Below are positions 42,420-54,400 of a stretch of 64,000 bases of DNA, piece by piece (position 1 is the stretch's first letter; each line of letters begins with the position of its first letter). Under the pieces are notes generated by a model, which was not told where the DNA came from, searched no databases, and saw only the letters and a list, made by a program, of their open reading frames with translations. The position numbers were made by a program, and so were the translations under genes. Source of the DNA: Tethya wilhelma (lineage: Eukaryota > Porifera > Demospongiae > Tethyida > Tethyidae). The stretch spans positions 2,618,234-2,682,233 of the forward strand of contig CAXIPT010000006.1 of the NCBI GenBank assembly GCA_964030475.1, read 5' to 3'.

Positions 42420-45400
42420 ATGTGTGTGTGTGTGTATGTGCATGCATGCGTGCGTGCGTGCGTATGTGTGTGTGCACTAAAGTCTGTTTGCACTCACTTG
42501 AACCTTTGTTGTTGTGTATTAGCCCTCCAAAGTTTTATGTTCTTTCACACGCAAACACACACACAGCACTTTCTCCTGACCCCTCACACTCAAGAGAACT
42601 ATCGTAAGATTGATGAAGAGTTTGATCAGATGCTCCGCCACAATCAAATCCCACCAACTCACAGCCACGGAATACCAGTGAGAATGTAGATACACTGTAT
42701 ACACATATGACCATTGTGTACTCTCTATTCATCAACCGAAGTTAATTGATCACAACATTTTTAGACGGTTTTACTGTAGGTCACTTATAGGCCTTATATC
42801 CACAGTACAAATGTTCCTTAACTTGAAAGCAGATTTTGATTTTACATTATGTATGCGTGTACCACAAAATTAGCCAATAAATATACATGTAGCTTATAAC
42901 TTCATCTTATTCTTTCACCAAACCTCCCTGCTGTACTCAATGATCTTTCTCTCATACATCATGCATGTTGTTTTTTTTATCTTTCTCCACTCCCCCCCCC
43001 AGACCCCTCTAGGCAGTGCCCCCCCTGGTGGGGTCCCTCAAGTGATGCCAGTCACTGTACCCGTGACCCCTTCACCTGGATCCATTCAGCAACAGATTCA
43101 CCAACATCTTAAAGGTCAGCTTGAGATGCAGCAAAGGTCATCGGGGAGCTCAGCCGGCCCTCTGTCAGCCTCTAGTGTGAGCTGCAGCAGCCTGATGTCA
43201 CCTCAGAGGTAGGCCCTTGTCCCTTGTTTATTGGTAGAAGGATCTTTGAAGCATTAAATTGCATACCTATACATGTATCTGTAGTTTCCATTTGCTATTA
43301 AGTTTATTAAGAGGTTTTACAGATCGATATACATGTACCTGTAAGAAAGGGAGTGTCTATAAATATTGTTATAGCCAGGGTTTCATCTAGAAATTTTTGT
43401 TTGGAGGGGAAGGTTTCTTTCAGGTCACACCCACTTTGGGTAGCCACTCCCCTATTGCTTTCTTGACTTGGATTCATGTGTGTCTTTTACTGATATTTAT
43501 TACCGACAACATGCAATGTTAACAATTACATCCACTCTTTCACCTCTCTCTTGGGGGTAAGCTGACATGTTTGAGGGGGAAGCTTTCCCCCCCCCCCCCC
43601 TGGATGAAACCCTGATAGCCATTCTAGTTTCTCTTTGGAACATCACTCGCTCAAAATTTTGAAAAATTGATGTATTATTATTTCAAAGCAGCCAGATGGT
43701 TGTAGTAGACCAGCTGAGCTAGAGTATTGTTGCCATTCGTGGGCTTTTGTTGAGTACATATATCATATGCTACATATGAGAAGACTTCCTTACTCAACAG
43801 TCCAACATCCTACTCCATCTTGTTGGCTTGCTTTGTATGATTTGGCCATTTTGTGTCTCATGTTTAATTTGATGTACTACATTCCAACGTTTGTAAGTGG
43901 ATGTTTGCTGTAAATACATATAATATTGTATAATGTGAATTTTTGTTGGTGTGTTCAAATCAGCTAACACCTGCCAGAAAAATCTTGATTTTTTTTTGTA
44001 CACACTGCCTGCCCTTTTTTGCACAGTGTGGTCCAACATTTAAATTTTTGTATTTTCATCATGATCTTTATCCATCACAACTCTTTCATCTATACATAGT
44101 ATCTGGGCCAACTCTGTCTCAGACTCCAGTGCAAGTGGCATGTGCTGCATGGCTTTTATTGCCCCTCGTATACGTATACAACATAATGTATAATTATTTA
44201 TAACATTTCCTTCTACAAAAAGTGTTGTAATACGCCAGTATAATACATTAATTGTTCTTGCATATTTGGGACTGCTTATCGTTGAGCAGTTCTATTGTGA
44301 AAAATTATATTCACTGCCAGACGAATACTTGTAATGTGAAAATTTTCCGTTATAGTTGAGGAACAGTTCCGTTTAGTTAAGCTCGTCCACATGTCCTCTT
44401 GGAATGTGAAGTCAGTTGTAGTCCAGGACTGGTGTGCCTGTAACCTGCATATTATAGCCTTTGGTTATGAATCCCATACACCCCAAAAACTGTACGCGTC
44501 ACCGTGTATGAAAACTAAATACTCAAAATTGTGATTTGTCAATATAAGTGTGCATACTCTTTCCTTTTTCCAAGTACTACTAGTACTACTACCTAGTACC
44601 ACCAAGTACTACTTTTTCCAAGTACTACTACTGGACGTAGAGCTCAATGAGCTCTAGTCGAACATCACTGTGTTGCTTCCTGTTATTTAGACAGAGGCGC
44701 AGCTCAATATCATCAGTTGTGGGGTTGGATAGGTCCTTTGTGAACCATGGAGGGTTGTTGAACTGACAGCATGTACTCTTGGATGAACAGCCCTGTCCAT
44801 CCCAGAGGGGGTCGTCCGGAAAAAACTCTCCATGAAATCCAATACCCAACCACTCTCTGTCTGTGCCACTCTCACAGAAGTAATCATCACCAACAAATGG
44901 AGGAGAGCCAAAGTTCGACTGATCACAAGGGCATAAATTATAATTAGCTGTCAGATAGGTGTTTGTTTCTGAGACACCAGCTGCAAAGGTCCAGATGTGC
45001 TTTCTTTTTCCATCAGGTCCATGAGTCAGACTGACACCATCAACATACTGGGTGTTAAATAAGCGACGAAAACCGTTGTATCCACGAAATGACAGAGTTG
45101 ATCCCAATTGATATCCTATGATCCTGCCACAAACTTGGCTGTACTCGGAACCTTTGACACTGAATGTAGTAGAGGAACAGTCCCACTTGTTTACATGAGT
45201 TCGTCCACATGTTCTCTTTGAGTGTGAAGTCTGTTGTTGGAGTCCAGGGGGACAGTTGTAACTGGTATTGGTCATGTTTATGAACACCACTTGCTTCCAT
45301 CCTGGTGTGCCATTGCAAGTATGCGCATGTACAGTGGATCGGAGGTTGTTGCTAGAGTGGAGTCTGGGATTGTAGTAGTAGTTGTTGGGAAGTTGCAAGT

Positions 45401-48400
45401 GTTCTTTTTGATCTCCTCGACAATGTATTCTGCTGTTGACTGCAATTCTCTTTGGACTATGGACTCAACCTCTTGATGAACTATTGACTGTACTTCACTT
45501 CTGACAACTGATTCCACCTCTTCTCTGATGACAGCTCTCACTTCATCTTTTGTCACACACTGGTCTTCTTCACTGAGACTGCTGTTGTTCAGTGTGGTGG
45601 GTTGTCTGCCACCATTTTGAGACTCTCCAAACTGCACCAGAGCAACCAACAAGAGAAGGTGAAGAAGCATCTTGAATGAATTGTTTGTTTGTTGGTGTTG
45701 TTTAGTGTTAATTCAGCTGCTCTATTGTGTTGCTCACTTGTTTGCTGCATGCACTGTGAAGTAAGGTGATAGTGTGGTTGATCAAATTAACTGATAGTGA
45801 CTATCACTATAACCACATCTCCATGTGTAGTATAATTGTTGTTTTTTCCAACCTCAGTCTTAGGCCCTTTGTGTATGGAGTGCACATGATAGCTAGCCTC
45901 CTAAACCAGGCTCTCCCCACGTTCTTAATGCTAACCATAGTAGAGAAGGCCTGGTTTGGGAAGCTACATGATAAGCTATGTAAAATGGGAGCCTTCTCAT
46001 GTTTGTTTGAATCAAGTTACTCTGTTAGATGAATGATGATCTCACAAAGTGACAATACTATTGTATATGTAAGACGGCATGCACCTGTAGACTTTCTAGC
46101 AATTTTTTTTCATGTACTGTAGGTTTTTCCCCTTGTTCAAAGTATGGGGTGTTATAAATATATTCTACATGTTCAAATGCTTAGTATGCACTTTGCCGTG
46201 TGTAATTAATAGCAGTTTTTGTTTGTTTGCCTTATGTAGTTGTTCCTAGCCTCAATGCCAGTAGCTATTGTACCTTTTGTTGGGGTGGGGGATCTCAAAT
46301 GAAACCTCTTTGATATTAAGACAGCATAATTATATCTGTACACTTTTACATTTATTATGTACAACTAATAAATCATTAATTGTATCTCTATACGTTAAAA
46401 TGTAAAAGGTTTTCCCCCTAATCCTATGGTATTATTATTGCAGCCTAGCTAGCCTACACATCATTTAACATAGAAGTTTCTCCTTGAAAAAAAAAAGTTG
46501 TATACCTAGAGTAGGTAGGTAGTCACTGGACATAGAGCTCTACCACTTCCAGAGTAATGTCTTCATTATCATAGGCTTCATTTCTTAACAACCTCAGCTC
46601 AATATCATCTCTTGTTGGTTGTGGGAGTTTCTTACAGAACCATGGAGGGTTGTTGAAACTGCAACAGGTGCTCCTTGAGCCACATCCCTGACCATCCCAA
46701 AGTGGGTCTTCATGATAGAAACGATCAAAGTCAAATTGAGTACGACTCCCAGTGTCACAGAAGTAATCATTTTCAACAAATGGTGGCACCCTAGGTGTTT
46801 GATCTGGGAAAGTACATGGACAATAACTCCACCAATTTCCTGAGCTTGCTTCATCTAGAGCAGCTGCAAAGGTCCAGATGTGTTTCCTAGGGGAGGAGCC
46901 ATGAGTGAGACTGACACCATCAACATAGTTTGCACTGTCAATGGTTAGTGATTCCCCAGCGTTGTAATCATAGAAAGCATTTGTTGATCCTTTTTGGTAG
47001 CCAATGACTCTCCCACACACTCTTGAGTATTCCACTCCATGGACAGGGTAGGTGACTGACTCAGATCCAGGATCATACAGACCACATGAACGACGTGGAG
47101 AAGTCATGAGTCTAAATCCTGATGGACATTGCTGGCTTGTGTCGGTCATATCAAGACTAGCAACTCTCATCCATCCTCCTGTGGTGTTGCAACAAGTCCT
47201 GTTCATGTCACAGTATTGCTGCTTCAAACCACCTGCTCCTGAGCTGGGTTGAATCCAGTAGTACCCTGATGGACTGCCTGGAAGAATGTTCTTACAAGAA
47301 GGAGCAGGGTTTGCTATACCTCCTGGATGAAGTGCTTCCAACAGTTGAGCTGTGCTTTTGGCAACTACTGATTCCACTACCAATTCTACTTCATTTTTGA
47401 TAATTTCTCTTACCTCATCTTTTGTCACACATTGGTCTCCCAGGATGAGACTGAGACTGCTGTTGTTCAGTGTGGTAGATTGTCTGCCACCATTTTGAGA
47501 CTCTCCAAACTGCACTAGAGCAACCAACAAGAGAAAATACATATGAAGCGGCATCTTGTCACAAATCAAAATGATGCAAGCTTTTTCTTTTTTTTTTACT
47601 TGTCTAATGGTTTAAGGTGTCTTTTATACTGCCCAGTTGTTTATAGCAAGCAGGCATAGCAATGCCAGCTGTGCCAGATATGATGGTTGTTTACTCTGTA
47701 GCATATGCTCAACAAAAAGGTTTTGATGTGTACATGTGATAGCCTGGGAAAGAGGCTATCCTTTTGGTGCACCTTATAATAGGGCTCAACAGATGTTGCA
47801 TGGCTATTCCTTTTCTGTTAGATGATGTGGTGTCAGACTCTGGTCTGGGTATGTTATAGTATGTTTACATTGGGTATGCTGCTATTTTTTATTTATAATA
47901 TTGATGATCTTTACCATTTTAGTTTGTGTCTGTGGTTTGATATTGTAGATCGTGAAGCACATGTTGTGGCCACTGCATTTGTATATTGTGATAATAACTT
48001 TACTGTGACCATCATGCATAGAAATAGACTTACCTTTGTGTTGTTGTTTGCCGTGAAGTGTAGTGTAAGCAATGCCTTTTCTGTACCAGTCTTACTTCTC
48101 AGTCACTTTAGTCGGCTTTTTGCAAAAGGTCTGTAATTTTTCATATGAAGCTGTACATACACTGTACTACAATACAGTTAATTTGCACAACTTATATAGG
48201 AAATAAATATACATGTACATATATGTATGATTACGTACGTCAGATATTTGGTTCAATGTTGTACCTACATAATATTAGTCTCGCTAGCCAGACTCTCCAC
48301 AAAAAATGGGAGAGTCTACTGGTGCAAAGGCTGCTATACAAATCCTATGGGCAGATTATGTAATGTTATCGTAGCACCCACTTAACTTGACCATGGGTTA

Positions 48401-51400
48401 CAACTGTGGTCATTACCAGATTCTGGTAACGTGGAACAAAAAGTAGTATACGCAATCCACCAGACTCTCCCATTTTGGAGAGTCTGGCTAGCGAGACTAA
48501 CATAATATATGGATAGACCAGTCGTTCAGCACACTACCTACTGTGCACAGGGGTTTTCCACGTGCTTGCCCCAATTTTTTTTCTCTGGGTATAAATGTAA
48601 TGTAAGGGTTTTTCTTCTCAATCCAAAGGCATATAGTGCAGAATATAATACACAATCTAAAACTTGATATAGAAAACATTAGAAATTCTTTGAAAGAAAA
48701 TAGTTAAGTTGTTTGTAGTATCAATAGTCTAGCTAGCCTAAATGTTTTTACAATTTTATATCGAGTGGAGTGGTATAGGGTAGTCACTGGACATAGAGCT
48801 CTACCACTTCCAGAGTGATGTCTTCATTATCATAGGCCTCATTTCTCAACAGCCTCAGCTCAATGTCATCTCTTGTTGGTTGTGAGAGTTTCTTACAGAA
48901 CCATGGAGGGTTGTTGAAACTGCAACAGGTGCTTCTTGAGCCACATCCCTGACCATCCCAGAGTGGGTCTTCATGGTAAAAACGATCAGTTTCGTATGCA
49001 TTGCGACTTCCAGTATCACAGAAGTAATCATTTCCAACAAATGGTGGTACCCTAGGTGTTTGATCATAGTAAGGGCTATTAGGGTAGGTACATGGACAAC
49101 TACTATGCCATAATGTGCCATTTTCTTCTAGAGCAGCTGCAAAGGTCCAGATGTGTTTCCTAGGGGAGGAGCCATGAGTGAGACTAACACCATCAACATA
49201 GTTAGCACTGTCAATAGTTATTGGTGTGTCCCCTCTGTTAGGGTTGAATTTATTGTAAGCATAAAAAGCGTTGGTAGTTCCTTTTTGGTAGCCAATGACT
49301 CTCCCACACACTCTTGAGTATTCCACTCCATGGACAGGGTAGGTGACTGACTCAGATCCAGGATCATACAGACCACATGAACGATGTGGAGAAGTCATGA
49401 GTCTAAATCCTGATGGACATTGCTGGTTTGTGTCAGTCATATCAAGGCTAGCAACTCTCATCCATCCTCCTGTGCTGTTACAACAAGTCCTGTTCATGTC
49501 ACAGTATTGCTGCTTCAAACCACCTGCTCCTGAGCTGGGTTGAATCCAGTAGTAGCCTGATGGACTACCTGGAGGAATGTTCTTACAAGAAGAAACAGAG
49601 TGTATATCACCTGGATGGAGCAATTCTAATATTTTAGCTGTGTTGTTTTTAATCTCCTCAATTTCTCTTGCAACTACTGATTGCACTTCATTTTTAACAA
49701 TTTCTTGTACCTCGTCTTTTGTCACACACTGGTCTCCCAGGATAAGACTGAGACTGCAGCCATTGTTGTTCAGTGTGGTGGATTGTCTGCCACCATTTTG
49801 AGACTCTCCAAACTGCACCAGAACAATCAGCCAGAGAAGATGAAACAACATCTTGTTGCAAATAAGAAATCATGCGAGATTTTTTATTACTTGTTTATAA
49901 TGCATGGTTTAATTATAGTGTCTTTTATACCAATGTCTCTCCCAAAGAGGGGTAGGGGGGCACTTCCCTCTCCTTTCAACTAACTACCTATACTTAACCA
50001 TACAAATACTACTAATTTTCACAGAATTTACTTTTGTCCTGGGGGATACACTATAATACTGCCCAGTTGTTTACAGTTATAGCAATGCCAGCTGTGCCAT
50101 ATGTGATGGTTGTTTACTCAATAGTAAACTCAACAAAAAAGGTTTTGATGTGTACTTATGATAGCCTGGGAAGGAGGCTATCCTTTTGCTGCACCTCATG
50201 ATAGGGATAGGGCTCAACAGATGTTGCATGGCTATTCCTTTTCTGTTTGAGTACACCTGATAATGATATAGTTCAAACCAAAGACCATTGGGAGCTGTAC
50301 TCTGGTCTGGGTGCCGTATGTGTACTTTATTGATCACATGTAGCAAATTGTCTTGGTTAACATTGGCTTTAATGGTCTGTTTGCAAAAGGTCTGTAGTTT
50401 CTTTATGAAGTGGCACATGCTACCATACAGTTATTTTGCACAACTTATAGAAACAAAATGTATATACATTATGTATGATTACATCAGATATCCGATTCTA
50501 TGTGTATAGACCAGTCGTTTACCACGCTACCTACCATGTACGGGGCTTTCTTGTGCTTCCCCCAGTTGTTTTTTTTTCTCTGGGTATAAAATTAATGTAA
50601 TGTAAGGGTTTCTTCTGCCGAGGCATATATTGCAGAATATAATACACAGTCTAAAACTTGATAATTCTTTGAAAGCAAAAAGTTAAGTTATTTATAGTAT
50701 CCATAGTCATAGTTATAGCCTGACTGTTTTTAAGTTTAAACCATTTTTATAGGGTAGTCACTGGACATAGAGCTCTACCACTTCCAGAGTGATGTCTTCA
50801 TTATCATAGGCCTCATTTCTCAACAGCCTCAGCTCAATGTCATCTCTTGTTGGATGTGGGAGTTTCTTACAGAACCATGGAGGGTTGTTGAAACTACAAC
50901 AGGTGCTTCTTGAGCCACATCCCTGACCATCCCAGAGTGGGTCTTCATGATAGAAACGATCAAAGTCAAATTGAGTACGACTTCCAGTGTCACAGAAGTA
51001 ATCAAATGGTGGTACCCTAGGTGTTTGATTTAAGTGAGTTCTACATGGACAACTACCATGCCAGCTTGTGCCAGCTTCGTCAAGAGCAGCTGCAAAGGTC
51101 CAGATGTGTTTCCTAGGGGAGGAGCCATGAGTGAGACTGACACTATCAACATAATTAGCACTGTCAATGGTTAGAGATGCCCCAGTATTGTAATCAAAGA
51201 AAGCATTTGTAGATCCTTTTTGGTAGCCAGTGACTCTCCCACACACTCTTAGAGTATTCCACTCCATGGACAGGGTAGGTGGTGACTGACTCAGATCCAG
51301 GATCATACAGACCACACGAACGACATGGAGAAGTCATGAGTCTAAATCCTGATGGACATTGCTGGTTTGTGTCGGTCATATCAAGACTAGCAACTCTCAT

Positions 51401-54400
51401 CCATCCTCCTGTGCTGTTGCAACAAGTCCTGTTCATGTCACAGTATTGCTGCTTCAAACCACCTGCTCCTGAGCTGGGTTGAATCCAGTAGTTCCCTGAT
51501 GGATGGCCTGGAAGAATGTTCTTACAAGAAGGAGCAGGGTTTGCTATACCTCCTGGATAGAATGCTTCCAGTATTTGTGCTGTGCTGTTGGCAACTACTG
51601 ATTTCATCTCTTCTCTAACAACAGCTTGTATCTGATCTTTTGTCACGCACTGGTCTTGAGAAACATTAGTGATATCACTGTTGAGAATTGTAGCATTTTT
51701 TATAAGTTCCTGTGTTGTTAAAATCTGTGAGAGAGCTTTTATAGTGAGTAAGTTTCCAGTAGCAACACTGACATTGAGTGAAGTCACAACTTGGGAAATA
51801 TTTATGACTTCTTTTTTAGTAGCATTTTGATTAGCAACTATTGTGTCCATGATGGCTTGGTTTCCAAGATGAAGTGACTGAACATCTTTCTTTGTGGCTT
51901 GGTCTCTGACAATTTGCTCCAAGCTTTCAATAGTGGTATTGTCATTAGTGTCAAGAGTGTCTTTGATGAGTTGATTTCCAGCGGTCAAGTTTTGGTTGAG
52001 TATCTGAAGATCTTCTCTTAAGCTTGTTGCCTTCTCCTCAATCAGTTCTTGTACATCATTTGCTGTATCTCTCACAATCTTTTGTAGGTCATATTTCAGT
52101 GATCTGATCTCTGTAACACATTGGTTCTGGTTTTGAGGCTCCACAGACTTTAGGAGAGCAATCAAGAGGAGAAGATTAAGCAACTGCAACATTGCAACTT
52201 TCAGTCGCTCTCACGTTTTACAAAAAACAAGCAGCAGATGTGATTGGAAACAAAGAGCTGGAATTTTTGTACCTTGCAATACACTTTTTTAAGTATTGGG
52301 ATGCATTATAGTAAGAGTGTATCGGCACACCCTTGATTGTAGGCTATACAGCAGTTAGTAGTGGGCATGTACTTTGTTTTTGTAGCTATTGGCTTGAGTG
52401 ATTGTAGCACATAGTTCAAGTACCATTATTCCATGGAGATGATTTATTAATAAATTGCTATTACGTTACCGTATAGCGGAAAATTTGACGAGAATTAAAT
52501 TTGGCGGATTGAGCAAACTTTGAATTTGGCGGAGCTAGCCAGCTACGGTGATCACATGCACGATATGTGTACATAGGTATATACGTATATGCATACGCAC
52601 TAAATATTGGCGGTACTAAGTCTCATCCGTCAATCTGCCAAATTTAATTCTCTGCCAAGTTTTTCAGCTATACAGTATAATGAAATTCATTTGCAGGCAA
52701 GATCAAAATTACATGCAATATATATAACTATTGTAACACACATACTTTACTTTCTTCATTATAATTTGAATTTTGTCACTAGGTTCTTTTCTGCAATTTT
52801 TTCCACACTAATTCATTTGCAAAAGGAGGTAAAGAGCCTAGAAGTTTTTGTGCGTGGTTAGGGGTTGTGGTCTAAGTCACCCATGCTTGCCCTTTGATCC
52901 AGTTGTGTAGCACTCAGTGTCAACAAGAAGTTGTCCTTTTCACTCATGAAGCTTCAAAACCATGGCTACTTGGGCTTGTACTAGAAAAAGATTTCACCAT
53001 CTCCCCCCCCCCCCCGATACCTTCTTGTATTACTGTAAATTTATACTCAACGTTATATCTATTCACCTTAAAATTTGAAGGGAATAATAGGCTATATTTC
53101 GCTCAAATTGTATGTGAAAGATGTGGCCCGAAACAGTTAGAAACAGGGTAGGGTCTGGGGGGACCACACTAGGAAAATCTTGAGATTTTAGATTTGTAGA
53201 GACAAACCTTCCCCTCTCAAACTTATATTCCTAGATATAATCTTGCACGTGTTTTGTTTACTTCTCAACTTTGCAAGAGAAAAGTCACATTAGAACATAA
53301 AAGATATGTATTCTGTGATTCAATAGTTGTACATAAGCATTTATAGATGTTGTCTTACACAGCATTTTTGTATATCGAAGAGCACATTGCAGCTATCCTA
53401 CACACAATTTATTTAGAAGTTCCTCATAAAAGAAATCAAGTTGTACTTCTAGTCTAATTGTTCAAAATTACACAATTTGTGTTTTTGGTTTTGATTAATG
53501 GACATAGAGCTCTACCACTTCCAGAGTGATGTCTTCATTATCATAGGCCTCATTTCTCAACAGCCTCAGCTCAATGTCATCTCTTGTTGGTTGTGGGAGT
53601 TTCTTACAGAACCATGGAGGGTTGTTGAAACTACAACAGGTGCTTCTTGAGCCACATCCCTGACCATCCCAGAGTGGGTCTTCATGATAGAAACGATCAG
53701 TTTCATATGCATTGCGACTTCCAGTGTCACAGAAGTAATCATTTCCAACAAATGGTGGCACCCCAGGTGTTTGATCTGGACAGGTACAGGGACAATGAGC
53801 CCTCCAATGTACCGAGCTTACTTCATCTATAGCAGCTGCAAAGGTCCAGATGTGTTTCCTAGGGGAGGAGCCATGAGTGAGACTGACACCATCAACATAG
53901 TTAGCACTGTCAATGGTTAGTGATTCCCCAAAATTGTAATCAGAGAAAGCATTTGTAGATCCTTTTTGGTAGCCAATAACTCTCCCACACACTCTTGAGT
54001 ATTCCACTCCATGGACAGGGTAGGTGACTGACTCAGATCCACGACCATACAGACCACATGAACGACGTGGAGAAGTCATGAGTCTAAATCCTGATAGACA
54101 TTGCTGGTTTGTGTCAGTCATATCAAGGCTAGCAACTCTCATCCATCCTCCTGTGCTGTTGCAACAAGTCCTGTTCATGTCACAGTATTGCTGCTTCAAA
54201 CCACCTGCTCCTGAGCTGGGTTGAATCCAGTAGTAGCCTGATGGACTGCCTGGAAGAATGTTCTTACAAGAAGAAACAGAGTGTATATCTCCTGGATTGA
54301 GTGCTTCCAATATTTGAGCTATGTTGTTTTTAATCTCCTCAATTTCTCTTACAACTACTGATTCCACTACGTTACTAACAATTTCTTGTACCTCATCTTT

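Noticed and set aside
42252..42689. 145-codon plus-strand ORF rich in Cys and Val
   Set aside because: It reads MEF2 exon 3 through its donor and a (GT)n tract into exon 4; the splice sites are clear.
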